A stretch of 64,000 nt of DNA from contig NZ_MJAP01000001.1 of NCBI RefSeq assembly GCF_001884735.1, positions 62,001 to 126,000 of the forward strand. The letters run 5' to 3'. Both the position numbers and the translations under genes were made by a program. Below, in pieces: positions 1 through 9,634 of the stretch. Each line of letters opens with the position of its first letter. Positions within the stretch are counted from its first letter, which is position 1. Source of the DNA: Natronohydrobacter thiooxidans. Its GTDB lineage: Bacteria; Pseudomonadota; Alphaproteobacteria; Rhodobacterales; Rhodobacteraceae. Below the pieces are notes generated by a model, which was not told where the DNA came from, ran no database searches, and saw only the letters and a program-made list of their open reading frames with translations.

Positions 1-1698
1 CGCGAGGTCTGGGATGTGCTGGCCTATTGGGCGGGGGCGCTGATCTTCATTCTGGCGGCCCTGCTGATCCCGCGCCTGATGGGCGATCTGCGCCTGTCGG
101 ATCTGTATCTGCTGCTGGTGATGATCGCTGCGGCCTTCGGGGCGCGGGCGCTGCTGCTATGGGGCATGCTGCCCGCGCTCAGTTTTCTGCATCTGTCGCC
201 GCAGGTGGAACCAGCCTACCGCGCCGCGATCCTCTGGGGGGGGTTGCGCGGCGCGGTGACATTGGCGCTGGCGCTGGCTGTCACCGAGAGCGCGCTGGTG
301 CCGCCGGATATCAAGCGCGAGGTGGGTATTCTGGCGACCGGGTTCACGCTGTTCACGCTGCTGGTGCAGGGGACAAGCCTGCGCTGGATGATCGCACGGC
401 TGGGGCTGAACCGCTTGCCGCGTCTGGATCAGGCGCTGTCGCATCAGGTGATCGCGGTCGCGCTGCAGAATGTGCGCGAGGAAATCGCCGAGACCGCGCG
501 CGACTACCAACTGCCGCAGGATGTGATCCGCTCGGAGGCCAAGCGCTTCGCCGAACGGCTGGACGAGGCGGTCGAACTGGCCGAGGCCGCTGAGGAAATC
601 CCCGACCGCGACCGTATCACGCTGGGGCTGGTGGCGCTGGCCGGGCGCGAGCGCGATCTGATCATCGAGAATTTCCGGCAGCAGCTTTTCTCGGCGCGGC
701 TGGTGGACCGGATGCTGTCGGATGTGGACCGGCTGATGGAACAGACCCGCGGCGGCGGGCGCAATGAATACCGCGCTGCGGCCCGCAGGAGCCTGGGCTA
801 TGGTGGCTGGTACCGGCTGGCGGTCTGGCTGCACAACCGGCTGCGCTGGTCGCTGCCCCTGGAACAGATGACGGCGGATCGTTTCGAGATCCTGATGAAC
901 CAGCGGCTGATCCTTGGCGAGTTGCATGGCTATATCGACAGCAAGATCCGGCGCATCCATGGGCGCCGGGTGGCCGATCTGCTGCATGAATTGCTGCGCC
1001 GGCGCGAAGAGGAAACCGATGCCGCATTGCAGGGGCTGCGGCTGCAATATCCCGGCTATGCCGAGGAAATGGAGCGCCGTTTCATCCGCCGCACCTCGCT
1101 GCGGCTGGAAGAGCGGGAATATGAGCAGCTACATGATGACGGGCTGATCAGCCGCGAATTGCATGCGACCCTGCTTGGCCGCATTTCCACGCGCCGCACC
1201 CGGATCGAGGCCCGCCCGCATCTGGACTTCGCACTGCAGAAGGATGCGTTCCTGCGCACATTTCCGCTGTTTCAGGACATGTCGGACATCCAGCGCCGCC
1301 AGCTTGCCCGTGCGCTGCGCACGCAGCATGTGGAACCCGGCACGATCCTGTTGCGCAAGGGGGACGTGCCCCATTGTGTCTATTTCATTGCCTCGGGCGC
1401 GGTCGAGATGGAGCGCAAGGGCCAGAAGCTGCGGCTGGGCAGCGGGGAGTTCTTCGGGCATATCGGGATGCTGACCCGCGAACCCCGCCGCGCCATGATC
1501 AGCGCCATCAGCCATTGCACGCTGCTGTCGCTGGACGAGACGCGCTTCAAGCGCCTGCTGGCGCGCAATCGCACGCTGTATGAGGCGGTACTGCACAGCG
1601 CTGAGTTGCGGGGCATCACGTTTGAGAAATCGGAAATCCCGGCAGCGCCGGTGCAGTGGCACAAGCGCCGCGTTCAGGGGAATGACAGGCCGGGCTGA
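1..1698 (+). CDS. Cation/proton antiporter (CPA1-like), C-terminal part, with cyclic-nucleotide-binding domain
   Basis: The reading frame is open from the first base, so the N-terminal half of the membrane domain lies outside the window; 565 residues are visible. The first ~130 residues are hydrophobic helices typical of the end of a sodium/proton exchanger domain, with an LRGAVTLALALA segment characteristic of CPA1 antiporters. A long charged, helical cytoplasmic region follows. Residues ~420-535 form a cyclic-nucleotide-binding/CRP-like beta roll (PLFQDMSD..., GTILLRKGD, SGAVEM, GEFFGHIGML, then an LLARN helix). The protein probably exchanges Na+ or K+ for H+ at the inner membrane under control of a bound nucleotide; the ligand is not evident. 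The 3' end overlaps the convergent GST gene by 25 bases. Confidence 0.85.
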   Translation, partial: REVWDVLAYWAGALIFILAALLIPRLMGDLRLSDLYLLLVMIAAAFGARALLLWGMLPALSFLHLSPQVEPAYRAAILWGGLRGAVTLALALAVTESALVPPDIKREVGILATGFTLFTLLVQGTSLRWMIARLGLNRLPRLDQALSHQVIAVALQNVREEIAETARDYQLPQDVIRSEAKRFAERLDEAVELAEAAEEIPDRDRITLGLVALAGRERDLIIENFRQQLFSARLVDRMLSDVDRLMEQTRGGGRNEYRAAARRSLGYGGWYRLAVWLHNRLRWSLPLEQMTADRFEILMNQRLILGELHGYIDSKIRRIHGRRVADLLHELLRRREEETDAALQGLRLQYPGYAEEMERRFIRRTSLRLEEREYEQLHDDGLISRELHATLLGRISTRRTRIEARPHLDFALQKDAFLRTFPLFQDMSDIQRRQLARALRTQHVEPGTILLRKGDVPHCVYFIASGAVEMERKGQKLRLGSGEFFGHIGMLTREPRRAMISAISHCTLLSLDETRFKRLLARNRTLYEAVLHSAELRGITFEKSEIPAAPVQWHKRRVQGNDRPG

Positions 1699-2294
1699 CC
1701 CTCTTGCCAGCGCGGGAATTTCGGCATCACGGCTGCGAAGGCATTTGATGCCATGAACCGCGCCAGCCAGCCCTGCAGGTGGGGCCAAGGTTGCGCATCG
1801 AACCACGGTTTGTCGATATGGGCGAACTGGCGGATGAAGGGCAGGATGGCCATATCCGCAAGCGTGGGGCGGTCGAATAGCCAGAGGTCAAGCTGCGCCT
1901 CCAGATCGGTGAGGAATGCGCGTGCTGCGGCCAGATGCTGCGCCGGGTCATCCTGCGGGTAGCGGCTGGCATATTTCACCCGGTCCAGCGCGTGCTTGAA
2001 CGGCCCGTCGCAGCGCGTGATCCAGTCCGCCCCCTCGGGCGGCATGTCGCGCCATGCTTCGGGGTCATTCTGGCGCAGCGCCCAATGCATGATATCAAGA
2101 CTTTCGTCGATCACGCGCTCGGGCGTGACCAGACAGGGCACGGTCGCGCTGGGCGAGGCGGCAAGGAAAGCGGGCGGCTTGTCGCGCAGCACGATCTCGC
2201 GCAACTCGACCGGCACGCCGCTGCACCGGATGGCCAGCCGCGCGCGGATGGCATAGGGGCAGCGGCGAAAGGACCAGAGGACCGGCCGGGGCAT
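1674..2294 (-). CDS. Glutathione S-transferase family protein
   Basis: A 206-residue protein with the two-domain GST layout. The thioredoxin-like N-terminus carries SFRRCPYA (Cys12), resembling the active-site CPxC/CPY motif of omega-type or glutaredoxin-like GSTs. A cis-proline motif SATVPCLV and the glutathione-contacting DESLDIMHW follow. The all-helical C-terminal half includes the RPTLADMAILPFIRQFAHID segment with the conserved N-capping box Asp. The ATG at 2294 was chosen over an upstream start because it begins directly at the first beta strand and avoids overlap with the next gene. Probable cytosolic role in glutathione conjugation or thiol reduction; substrate unknown. It sits 7 bases downstream of ilvE on the same strand and may be cotranscribed with it. 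Confidence 0.85.
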   Translation of the reverse strand: MPRPVLWSFRRCPYAIRARLAIRCSGVPVELREIVLRDKPPAFLAASPSATVPCLVTPERVIDESLDIMHWALRQNDPEAWRDMPPEGADWITRCDGPFKHALDRVKYASRYPQDDPAQHLAAARAFLTDLEAQLDLWLFDRPTLADMAILPFIRQFAHIDKPWFDAQPWPHLQGWLARFMASNAFAAVMPKFPRWQEGQPGLSFP

Positions 2295-2301
2295 GGCGCG
2301 C

Positions 2302-3171
2302 TCAGGCGCGCACCAGCGCCTCATAGGTCTCGGCGACTTTGCGGGTCATCTGGCCGACCTGGAAATGATACTCACCGATCTGGCCCACCGGTGTTACCTC
2401 TGCGGCGGTGCCGGTCAGCCAGCATTCCGAGAAGCTTGCCAGTTCTTCGGGCAGGATATGGCGTTCATGCACCACGATCCCCATATCATGCAGCATCGCG
2501 ATCACGGTCTGGCGCGTGATGCCGTTCAGGATCGCATCGGGGATCGGCGTATGCACTTCGCCATCCTTGACGAAGAACACATTGGCGCCGGTCGCTTCGG
2601 CCACATAGCCGCGATAATCCATGAACAATGCGTCCGAGCAGCCCTTTTCCTCGGCGGCATGTTTGGACATGGTGCAGATCATGTAGAGCCCTGCAGCCTT
2701 GGCGGCGGTCGGGATCGTCTCGGGCGAGGGGCGCTTCCATTTGGCGATATCGAGCTTCGCGCCCTGCCATTTGGCATCGCCGTAATAGGCGCCCCATTCC
2801 CAGGTCGCGATCGCCAGCCGGACCGGATTGCGCCGGGCTGCGACACCCATATCCTCGCCCGCGCCGCGCCATGCGACGGCACGCAGATAGGCATCGGTCA
2901 GACCATTGGCGGCCAGAACAGCGGCCTTGGCCTCTTCGATCTGATCGACCGTATAGGGGATTTTCATGTCCAGCAGACGCCCCGATTCCAGCAGGCGCTC
3001 GGAATGTTCGCGGCTTTTGAAGATCTTGCCCGAATAGCAGCGCTCGCCCTCGAAGACCGAGGAGGCATAATGCAGCGCATGGGTCAGGATATGCACATTC
3101 GCATCGCGCCAGGGCACGAGCTTGCCATCCATCCAGATCTGTCCGTCCCTGTCATCATACCCGCCAGCCAT
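2302..3171 (-). CDS. ilvE: Branched-chain amino acid aminotransferase
   Basis: A 289-residue PLP enzyme of fold type IV that interconverts leucine, isoleucine and valine with their 2-oxo acids. N-terminal GKLVPWRDANVHILTHALHYASSVFEGERCY is the signature of bacterial BCATs. Lys158 in PTAAKAAGLY is the likely Schiff-base lysine. The EATGANVFFVKDG and PIPDAILNGITRQTVI motifs are the conserved second half. The start at 3171 is set by a strong AGGAGG ribosome-binding site 5 bases upstream; an in-frame upstream extension has no such site. Divergent from petP across a ~150-base gap that must hold both promoters. Confidence 0.95.
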   Translation of the reverse strand: MAGGYDDRDGQIWMDGKLVPWRDANVHILTHALHYASSVFEGERCYSGKIFKSREHSERLLESGRLLDMKIPYTVDQIEEAKAAVLAANGLTDAYLRAVAWRGAGEDMGVAARRNPVRLAIATWEWGAYYGDAKWQGAKLDIAKWKRPSPETIPTAAKAAGLYMICTMSKHAAEEKGCSDALFMDYRGYVAEATGANVFFVKDGEVHTPIPDAILNGITRQTVIAMLHDMGIVVHERHILPEELASFSECWLTGTAAEVTPVGQIGEYHFQVGQMTRKVAETYEALVRA

Positions 3172-3325
3172 GCGTGCCTCCTCTAGACCGCGATTTTCAT
3201 ATATTGCGCAAATTAGGTCCGATACGGGCATAAAGTTACGCGATTTCGGGGAATCGCTACCAATTCGCACTTGGAATGTCAACAAGGCTGACATAAAATG
3301 CCCGCAGAGGTGAAGGGGCGTGCCA

Positions 3326-3832
3326 ATGGCCGACGGACCAACAAATAGCAGCGGTGAGAACCTGCTGTTCCTGACCGACGAGCAGTTGCGCAAGGGGATC
3401 GAGGCGATGTTCTTCGCCTATCGCGGCTTCACGGCGGATCCTGACCGTATTCTGGACGAACATGGCTATGGCCGGGCGCATCACCGCGCGCTGCATTTCA
3501 TCAACCGCACCTATGGCACGACGGTCAATAACCTGCTTCTGGTTCTGGGCGTGACCAAGCAATCGCTCAATCGCGTGTTGCGCACCCTGATCGAGGATGG
3601 GCTGGTCGAAAGCCGTATCGGCAAGACCGACCGGCGCGAGCGCAATCTCTATCTGACCGAAGCCGGTGCCGCGCTGGAGCGCGCCCTGTCCGAGGCCCAG
3701 CGCGAACGCATGCGCGCGGCCTATCGCGCCGCAGGGCCGCAGGCCGTGGCAGGGTTCCGGCAGGTGCTGGAAGCGATGATGGATGACGAGATCCGCCGCC
3801 AGTACAACACGCTGCGCGAGCGCCGGACATGA
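3326..3832 (+). CDS. petP: MarR-family transcriptional regulator PetP
   Basis: A 168-residue winged-helix protein. The HTH core lies around residues 55-95 (NRTYGTTVNNLLLVLGVTKQSLNRVLRTLIEDGLVESRIGKTDRRERNLYLTEAG), with the basic wing DRRERN typical of MarR proteins. Length, sequence type and position directly upstream of a PetR-like response regulator match the petP-petR pair first described upstream of the cytochrome bc1 (pet) operon in Rhodobacter capsulatus. The ATG at 3326 is preceded by GAGG/AAGGGG; a GTG two codons upstream is the alternative. The stop overlaps the petR start (ATGA), implying translational coupling. petABC is not adjacent in the visible sequence. DNA target and ligand are unknown. 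Confidence 0.85.
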   Translation: MADGPTNSSGENLLFLTDEQLRKGIEAMFFAYRGFTADPDRILDEHGYGRAHHRALHFINRTYGTTVNNLLLVLGVTKQSLNRVLRTLIEDGLVESRIGKTDRRERNLYLTEAGAALERALSEAQRERMRAAYRAAGPQAVAGFRQVLEAMMDDEIRRQYNTLRERRT

Positions 3833-4548
3833 GTTCTGAAACGCCGGTCCATCTGCTGATCGTCGATGACGACACCCGCATCCGCTCGCTGTTGCAGAAA
3901 TACCTGCTGCGCAACGGCTATCTGGTCACGGCGGCGCGCGATGCCGCCCATGCAAGGCGGCTGCTGCAGGGGCTGAGTTTCGATCTGGTCGTGCTGGATG
4001 TGATGATGCCGGGCGAGGACGGGATCAGCCTGACCCGCCATATCCGTGCGCAGGGGTCGATGCCTGTGCTGCTGCTGACCGCGCGGGGCGAGGCAGAGGA
4101 CCGCATTACCGGGCTGGAAGCCGGGGCGGATGATTACCTGCCCAAGCCGTTCGAGCCGCGCGAATTGCTGCTGCGCATCAATGCGATCCTGCGCCGCAGC
4201 CCGCAGCCGGACCCGGTGGCGGTGCAGGTGAAGATGCTGGTCCTTGGTGCCCTGCGCTATGATCTGGAACGGGGCGAGCTGAAACGCGGCGATACCCCGG
4301 TGCGGCTGACCCAGACCGAGGCGGCGATCATGCGGCTCTTTTGCCAGAACCCCGGCGAGGTGATCACCCGCGAGGCGCTGGTCGAGCATCTGAGCCGCGA
4401 CCGCGCCGCGCATGGCGGCATGGTCGGGCAGGAACGCGCGGTGGATGTGCAGATCACCCGGCTGCGCCGCAAGATCGAGCGCGACCCCAAGGCCCCGCGC
4501 CATCTGCAGACCGTGCGCGGGGCGGGGTATGTGCTGGTGACGGATTGA
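3829..4548 (+). CDS. petR: OmpR-family response regulator PetR
   Basis: A 239-residue response regulator. The receiver domain (residues ~6-120) has the acidic pocket DDD at 13-15, the phospho-acceptor Asp57 in VVLDVMMPGEDG and the conserved Lys106 in YLPKPFEPREL, so it looks phosphorylation-competent. Residues ~140-238 are an OmpR/PhoB winged helix (LTQTEAAIMRLFCQNPGEVITREALVEHLS ... VDVQITRLRRKIERDPKAPRHLQTVRGAGYVLV). It is coupled to petP by a four-base overlap. No histidine kinase is encoded alongside, as in the R. capsulatus petPR pair, so the phosphodonor must be elsewhere. The receiver follows the start codon almost immediately. Confidence 0.93.
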   Translation: MSSETPVHLLIVDDDTRIRSLLQKYLLRNGYLVTAARDAAHARRLLQGLSFDLVVLDVMMPGEDGISLTRHIRAQGSMPVLLLTARGEAEDRITGLEAGADDYLPKPFEPRELLLRINAILRRSPQPDPVAVQVKMLVLGALRYDLERGELKRGDTPVRLTQTEAAIMRLFCQNPGEVITREALVEHLSRDRAAHGGMVGQERAVDVQITRLRRKIERDPKAPRHLQTVRGAGYVLVTD

Positions 4549-4574
4549 TCCGCTGGTGACAGACCTTCGGATCA

Positions 4575-4594
4575 GAGCGGCGCGAAGGCCGCTC
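4575..4594. other. Weak hairpin between petR and the RTX gene
   Basis: An inverted repeat (GAGCGGC, 6-base loop, GCCGCTC) lies between the convergent ends of petR and the RTX-repeat gene. There is no T-tract on either side, so it is at best a weak terminator or a Rho-assisted pause. Confidence 0.3.
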
Positions 4595-4611
4595 GGACCG
4601 CAGGCTGGATG

Positions 4612-5586
4612 TTAAACCGGAAGCGCTGGCAGAACAGGCACTTCGGGCGGTGTATTGACCGACAGAATGACCCCATCCTCGGTGACGCTGAGTTCCACAT
4701 CATCCACGACATCGACATTCTGCAGCAAGATGGCCGCCCGGAATGTCGTCCCCTGCTCAAACTCGAAATAGGGGGCGATATCCACGCGCAGCAGGATGCG
4801 TGTATGCTCGCCCTCGCGCGAGATCGATTCCAGCTCTACATTCTCGCTGCCCTGAGGCGGTAGCAGCACGACGAGCCTGTCTTCTTCGGGGTCGAAGTCG
4901 CGAATCACGACATCTCCGATTCCAGGGAAACCACGCTCCAGCGGGAATGGAGGGGCTTGCTGATCATCAACTGCGGGGCGATCATATTCGAGAATGAATG
5001 TATCGGACCCCTCTCCGCCCCGGATGTCCGCATAGCCATTGACAACGGCAATCGTATCATCGCCATGACCGCCGCGCAGGGTCATCACCCGCGCTTCCTC
5101 GCCCAGATCGTATGAGCGCGCGATGATCAGGTCATCACCTGATCCGCCATGCATATCCGCACCGACCCCGATCAGCGTATCATCGCCTCCACCGCCATAG
5201 AGCGTGTTGGAAAAAGTGCCATGGCTGATGATCAGGTCATCTCCGGGCCCACCATAGATCCGCATCCCGTCCTGCCCGGAGAGATGGCGATCATCGTCGG
5301 GGTGGCCATAGGCATCCGCCACGATGGTATCATTGCCAGCGCCGCCGCGAATCTCGTCCAGACGCGCAAGGTGGTGTTCTTGCTCCTGGACCATCTGCTG
5401 CGCATTTTCGATATCCATTGGCAGGATCAGATCTGCCCCCGATGTGCCATGCAGAATGAAACGCCCGTCCTCGTCGCGCTCAAGCGTCAGGTCGTCGTCT
5501 TCCGGTTCGGGCTCTGAATTGCCGTCAAAGGAAACAGTCATCGCCAAAAGCGCGCCAATGCCTAAAAATAGAAACAAATATTCCAT
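4612..5586 (-). CDS. RTX-type calcium-binding repeat protein with N-terminal membrane segment
   Basis: About 324 residues. The N-terminus MEYLFLFLGIGALLAMTVSF is a single hydrophobic helix, followed by an acidic linker (EPEPEDDD). At least six glycine-aspartate nonapeptides of the RTX/hemolysin type follow between residues ~80 and 215: GGAGNDTIV, GGPGDDLII, GGGGDDTLI, GGSGDDLII, GGHGDDTIA and GGEGSDTFI. These bind Ca2+ in beta-rolls in known families. The remaining ~110 residues are beta-rich and unrecognised. RTX proteins are normally exported by type I systems through a C-terminal signal and lack an N-terminal hydrophobic helix, so this one may be a Sec substrate or membrane-anchored. The second of two adjacent ATGs was chosen for better spacing from a GGGGGT Shine-Dalgarno. 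No secretion genes are adjacent. Function unknown. Confidence 0.75.
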   Translation of the reverse strand: MEYLFLFLGIGALLAMTVSFDGNSEPEPEDDDLTLERDEDGRFILHGTSGADLILPMDIENAQQMVQEQEHHLARLDEIRGGAGNDTIVADAYGHPDDDRHLSGQDGMRIYGGPGDDLIISHGTFSNTLYGGGGDDTLIGVGADMHGGSGDDLIIARSYDLGEEARVMTLRGGHGDDTIAVVNGYADIRGGEGSDTFILEYDRPAVDDQQAPPFPLERGFPGIGDVVIRDFDPEEDRLVVLLPPQGSENVELESISREGEHTRILLRVDIAPYFEFEQGTTFRAAILLQNVDVVDDVELSVTEDGVILSVNTPPEVPVLPALPV

Positions 5587-5679
5587 CATACCCCCAAAAA
5601 TAACGCTTTTGTGAGAAGTCCCGAAAGCTTTTGATTCGTCAATCTTTTTTTCACCACGACTCAGTCCGGGCCTGAACGC

Positions 5680-5711
5680 AAAAAGAGCCCCGAGGCGATG
5701 CCCGGGGCTCT
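5680..5711 (-). terminator. Rho-independent terminator of pnp
   Basis: On the minus strand AGAGCCCCG and CGGGGCTCT pair around a short loop and are followed directly by TTTTT. It lies 25 bases past the pnp stop and separates it from the RTX gene. Confidence 0.85.
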
Positions 5712-5736
5712 GTCTTTCAGTCCAGCGATGTCAGGC

Positions 5737-7866
5737 TTATTCCGCCTGCTCGCCCACGATTTCCTCGCCGGTTTCCTGATTGACCATTTTCATGGCCAGA
5801 CGGACCTTGCCGCGGTCATCGAAGCCCAGAAGCTTGACCTTCACTTCCTGACCTTCCTTCAGCGCATCCGAAGGGTGGTTCAGGCGGCGGTTCTCGATCT
5901 GCGAGACATGCACCAGACCGTCGCGCTTGCCGAAGAAGTTCACGAAAGCGCCGAAATCGACCAGCTTGACCACGCGACCGGTGTAGATCTTGCCCACTTC
6001 CGGCTCTGCCACGATCGAATAGATCATGTCATAGGCTTTCTGGATCGCGGCCTGATCGTTCGAGGCAATCTTGATCGTGCCGTCATCGTTGATATCGACC
6101 TTCGCGCCCGACACTTCGACGATTTCACGGATCACCTTGCCGCCGGTGCCGATCACTTCGCGGATCTTGTCGGTCGGCACCTGCATCGTCTCGATCTTGG
6201 GCGCATATTGGCTGAAGCCCTGCGGCGCGGTCAGCGCCTGTGCCATCTCGCCCATGATATGCATGCGCGCATCCTTGGCCTGCGCCAGCGCCTGCTCCAT
6301 GATCTCGAAGGTGATGCCTGCAACCTTGATATCCATCTGCAGGCTGGTGATGCCGTCCGAGGTACCCGCAACCTTGAAATCCATGTCGCCGAGGTGATCC
6401 TCGTCGCCCAGAATATCGGTCAGGACAGCGAAACGGCCATCATCTTCGAGGATCAGACCCATGGCCACACCGGCGACCGGGGATTTCAGCGGAACGCCCG
6501 CATCCATCATCGACAGCGACGAGCCGCAGACCGTGGCCATCGAGGAAGAGCCGTTCGATTCCGTGATCTCGGAGACGACGCGGATCGTGTAGGGGAAATC
6601 GGTCGCGGCGGGCAGCACGGCTTGCAGCGCGCGCCATGCCAGTTTGCCGTGACCCACTTCGCGACGCCCCGGAGGGCCGAAGCGGCCAACCTCGCCCACC
6701 GAATAGGGGGGGAAGTTGTAATGCAGCAGGAAGCTGGATTTCGAGGTGCCGGTCAGCGCGTCGATGAACTGTTCGTCATCGCCGGTGCCCAGCGTGGTCA
6801 CGCAGAGCGCCTGCGTCTCGCCACGGGTGAAGAGCGACGAGCCATGCGTGCGCGGCAGAAGGCCGGTTTCGGCCACGATCTGACGCACGGTCTTGGTGTC
6901 GCGCCCGTCCACACGCGGCTCGCCATTCACAACGGCACCGCGCAGGATCGAGGCTTCCAGCTTCTTGATCGCCGAACCAAGGTTCTCATCGGCCAGCTGC
7001 TCTTCGCTCAGGCCCGCCTTGATCGCCTCGCGCGCGGCTGCAATCGCGCTCACGCGCTCTTGCTTGTCGCGCAGTGCGAAAGCGGCGCGCATCAGCGGCT
7101 CGCCTGCGGCTTTCACTGCGGCATAGAGCTCGGAATAATCCGGCGGCGTGAAATCGAACGGCTCTTTTGCGGCATCCTCGGCCAGAGCGATGATCAGGTC
7201 GATCACCGGCTGATAGCTTTCATGGGCGAATTTCACCGCGCCCAGCATCTCGGCCTCGGTCAGCTCATAGGCTTCGGATTCGACCATCATCACCGCGTCG
7301 CGGGTGCCGGCCACGACCAGATCCAGCCGCTGCTCGGGATTCTCGCGCAGCTTTTCCATGTCCTGACATTCGGGGTTCAGCACATATTCGCCATCAACAA
7401 AGCCCACGCGCGCCGCCGCAACCGGGCCCATGAAGGGCACGCCGGAAATCGTCAGCGCGGCCGAAGCCGCGATCAGGGCAACCACATCGGGTTCATTGAC
7501 CAGATCGTGCGACAGCACGGTGCAGATGACCAGAACTTCATTCTTGAAGCCATCGACAAAGAGCGGGCGGATCGGACGGTCGATCAGGCGCGAGGTCAGC
7601 GTTTCCTTGTCGGAGGGACGCGCTTCGCGTTTCAGAAAGCCACCGGGCACCTTGCCTGCGGCATAGTATTTCTCTTGGTAATGTACGGTCAGCGGGAAGA
7701 AATCCTGCCCCGGCTTCGCGGCTTTGGCGAAGGTCACATTGGCCATGACGCTGGTTTCGCCCAGCGTGGCCACGACCGAGCCATCGGCCTGACGGGCAAT
7801 CTTGCCCGTTTCCAGTGTCAGCGTCTCCTGCCCCCACTGGATGGATTTGGTAACGATATTGAACAT
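5737..7866 (-). CDS. pnp: Polynucleotide phosphorylase (polyribonucleotide nucleotidyltransferase)
   Basis: A 709-residue PNPase, the usual family length. It degrades RNA 3' to 5' by phosphorolysis, normally as a trimer and often within a degradosome. Two RNase PH-like domains (residues ~5-225 and ~310-545) flank a helical domain. The second core holds the [30 protein letters not shown] and [17 protein letters not shown] catalytic and phosphate-binding segments and [20 protein letters not shown] domain (~555-615, [15 protein letters not shown]) and an S1 domain (~622-690, [20 protein letters not shown]) complete it. The ATG at 7866 begins the canonical [12 protein letters not shown]; upstream in-frame sequence is not conserved. 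Confidence 0.97.
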   Translation of the reverse strand: MFNIVTKSIQWGQETLTLETGKIARQADGSVVATLGETSVMANVTFAKAAKPGQDFFPLTVHYQEKYYAAGKVPGGFLKREARPSDKETLTSRLIDRPIRPLFVDGFKNEVLVICTVLSHDLVNEPDVVALIAASAALTISGVPFMGPVAAARVGFVDGEYVLNPECQDMEKLRENPEQRLDLVVAGTRDAVMMVESEAYELTEAEMLGAVKFAHESYQPVIDLIIALAEDAAKEPFDFTPPDYSELYAAVKAAGEPLMRAAFALRDKQERVSAIAAAREAIKAGLSEEQLADENLGSAIKKLEASILRGAVVNGEPRVDGRDTKTVRQIVAETGLLPRTHGSSLFTRGETQALCVTTLGTGDDEQFIDALTGTSKSSFLLHYNFPPYSVGEVGRFGPPGRREVGHGKLAWRALQAVLPAATDFPYTIRVVSEITESNGSSSMATVCGSSLSMMDAGVPLKSPVAGVAMGLILEDDGRFAVLTDILGDEDHLGDMDFKVAGTSDGITSLQMDIKVAGITFEIMEQALAQAKDARMHIMGEMAQALTAPQGFSQYAPKIETMQVPTDKIREVIGTGGKVIREIVEVSGAKVDINDDGTIKIASNDQAAIQKAYDMIYSIVAEPEVGKIYTGRVVKLVDFGAFVNFFGKRDGLVHVSQIENRRLNHPSDALKEGQEVKVKLLGFDDRGKVRLAMKMVNQETGEEIVGEQAE

Positions 7867-8017
7867 CTCTTGCGGTTCCTCAGGGAAAGCGCCAGCCCTC
7901 TGGCCTTTCCGTTTCCTATGGCGGCCCCATTGCCGCCGACCCCAATCATCCAGCATCACGCCGGGGCCCCTGCGTCACGTCTCAGATGCGCCGCGCCATA
8001 CAGGAAAACCGCGCATA

Positions 8018-8051
8018 AGAAAAGCGGGAAAGCCGTGGGGCTTTCCCGCTT
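8018..8051 (-). terminator. Rho-independent terminator of ahcY
   Basis: A perfect 13-bp stem (AAGCGGGAAAGCC / GGCTTTCCCGCTT) with loop GTGG lies 24 bases after the ahcY stop. On the minus strand it runs into TTTTCTTA. Confidence 0.88.
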
Positions 8052-8074
8052 GCGCGTCTGACATGGTGTCTGTG

Positions 8075-9463
8075 TCAGTAGCGATAATGCTCGGATTTGA
8101 ACGGGCCCGCGACCGGCACGCCGATATACTCGGCCTGATCGTCGCGCAGTTCCGTCAGCTTCACGCCGATGCGCTCCAGATGCAGGCGCGCGACCTTTTC
8201 ATCCAGCGCCTTGGGCAACAGATAGACGCCGGGCGCATACTCCTCGCCCTTGGTCCACAACTCGATCTGCGCCAGCACCTGATTGGTGAAGCTGGCCGAC
8301 ATCACGAAGGACGGATGGCCGGTCGCATTGCCAAGGTTCAGCAGGCGGCCCTGCGACAGCAGGATGATGCGATTGCCCGAGGGCATCTCGATCATATCCA
8401 CCTGATCCTTGATATTGGTCCATTTGTGGTTGCGCAGCGCCGCGACCTGAATTTCATTGTCGAAATGGCCGATATTGCCGACAATCGCCATATCCTTCAT
8501 CTCGCGCATATGCTCGATGCGGATCACGTCGCGGTTGCCGGTGGTGGTGACGAAAATATCCGCCGTCTTGACCACATCTTCCAGAGTCGTGACCTGAAAC
8601 CCGTCCATCGCGGCCTGAAGCGCGCAGATCGGGTCGATCTCGGTCACGATCACGCGCGCGCCTGCGCCTTTCAGACTGGCGGCAGAGCCCTTGCCGACAT
8701 CACCATAGCCGCAGACGACCGCGACCTTGCCCGCCATCATCGTATCGGTGGCGCGGCGGATGCCATCCACGAGCGATTCCTTGCAGCCGTATTTATTGTC
8801 GAATTTCGACTTGGTGACGGAATCGTTGACATTGATCGCAGGGAAGGGAAGCTTGCCGGTCTTGTGCAATTCATAGAGCCGGTGCACGCCGGTGGTGGTT
8901 TCTTCCGACACGCCCTTGATCGCATCGCGGGTGCGGGTGAACCAGCCGGGGCTTTGCGCCATGCGCTTGAGGATCTGCGCCTTGATCACGGCTTCTTCTT
9001 CGGATTGCGGGGCCGGGATGATATCCTCGCCCGCTTCGGCCCGCGCGCCCAGCAGCACATAAAGCGTTGCATCGCCGCCATCATCGAGGATCATATTCGC
9101 GCCGTCAGCGAACTGGAAGGAGCGGTCCAGATAATCCCAATGCTCTTCCAGCGTCTGGCCCTTGATGGCGAAAACCGGCGTGCCGCCTGCCGCGATTGCC
9201 GCCGCCGCATGGTCCTGCGTCGAATAGATGTTGCAGGACGCCCAGCGCACATCGGCGCCCAGCGCGGTCAGGGTTTCGATCAGGACGGCGGTCTGGATCG
9301 TCATATGCAGGCTACCCACGATGCGCGCGCCTTTCAGCGGTTGTGCCGCGCCATATTCCGCACGCAGCGCCATCAGGCCGGGCATCTCGGTTTCCGCGAT
9401 ATCCAGCTCCTTGCGGCCGAACTCTGCCAGAGCAATATCCTTGATGATGTAATCATCTGCCAT
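8075..9463 (-). CDS. ahcY: Adenosylhomocysteinase (S-adenosyl-L-homocysteine hydrolase)
   Basis: A 462-residue NAD-dependent enzyme that splits S-adenosylhomocysteine into adenosine and homocysteine, recycling the by-product of methylation. Typical motifs are [14 protein letters not shown] near residue 50, the [16 protein letters not shown] segment, [18 protein letters not shown], the NAD-binding [20 protein letters not shown] and the C-terminal KSEHYRY. The last supplies the conserved Lys and Tyr that reach into the NAD site of the neighbouring subunit. The ATG at 9463 follows an AAGGAC ribosome-binding site. Monocistronic: a terminator follows, and tamA is divergent upstream. Confidence 0.97.
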   Translation of the reverse strand: MADDYIIKDIALAEFGRKELDIAETEMPGLMALRAEYGAAQPLKGARIVGSLHMTIQTAVLIETLTALGADVRWASCNIYSTQDHAAAAIAAGGTPVFAIKGQTLEEHWDYLDRSFQFADGANMILDDGGDATLYVLLGARAEAGEDIIPAPQSEEEAVIKAQILKRMAQSPGWFTRTRDAIKGVSEETTTGVHRLYELHKTGKLPFPAINVNDSVTKSKFDNKYGCKESLVDGIRRATDTMMAGKVAVVCGYGDVGKGSAASLKGAGARVIVTEIDPICALQAAMDGFQVTTLEDVVKTADIFVTTTGNRDVIRIEHMREMKDMAIVGNIGHFDNEIQVAALRNHKWTNIKDQVDMIEMPSGNRIILLSQGRLLNLGNATGHPSFVMSASFTNQVLAQIELWTKGEEYAPGVYLLPKALDEKVARLHLERIGVKLTELRDDQAEYIGVPVAGPFKSEHYRY

Positions 9464-9634
9464 AAGTTCAATGTCCTTGCATGAGTGGCGTTGCGCGGCG
9501 ACATAGCATCAGGGGGTCACATCGGCAAGACAGAGCCATTGCGCGCAGACCCACGCCTGTTCTGCCCGCCTTTACAGTTGTAGGCTTCGGTCCGATCTGC
9601 GATTGTCGGGCCATACGGGATCAAGGACGCGTCA

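Noticed and set aside
5698..8061. 787-codon open frame antisense to pnp
   Set aside because: Antisense to a fully conserved PNPase; His/Arg-rich translation without motifs.
7802..9484. 560-codon open frame antisense to ahcY
   Set aside because: Antisense to a complete adenosylhomocysteinase; no motif.
9464..9634. SAH riboswitch upstream of ahcY
   Set aside because: Looked for because ahcY genes can carry one. The 170-base leader shows no convincing conserved core or pairing; a covariance-model scan would settle it.
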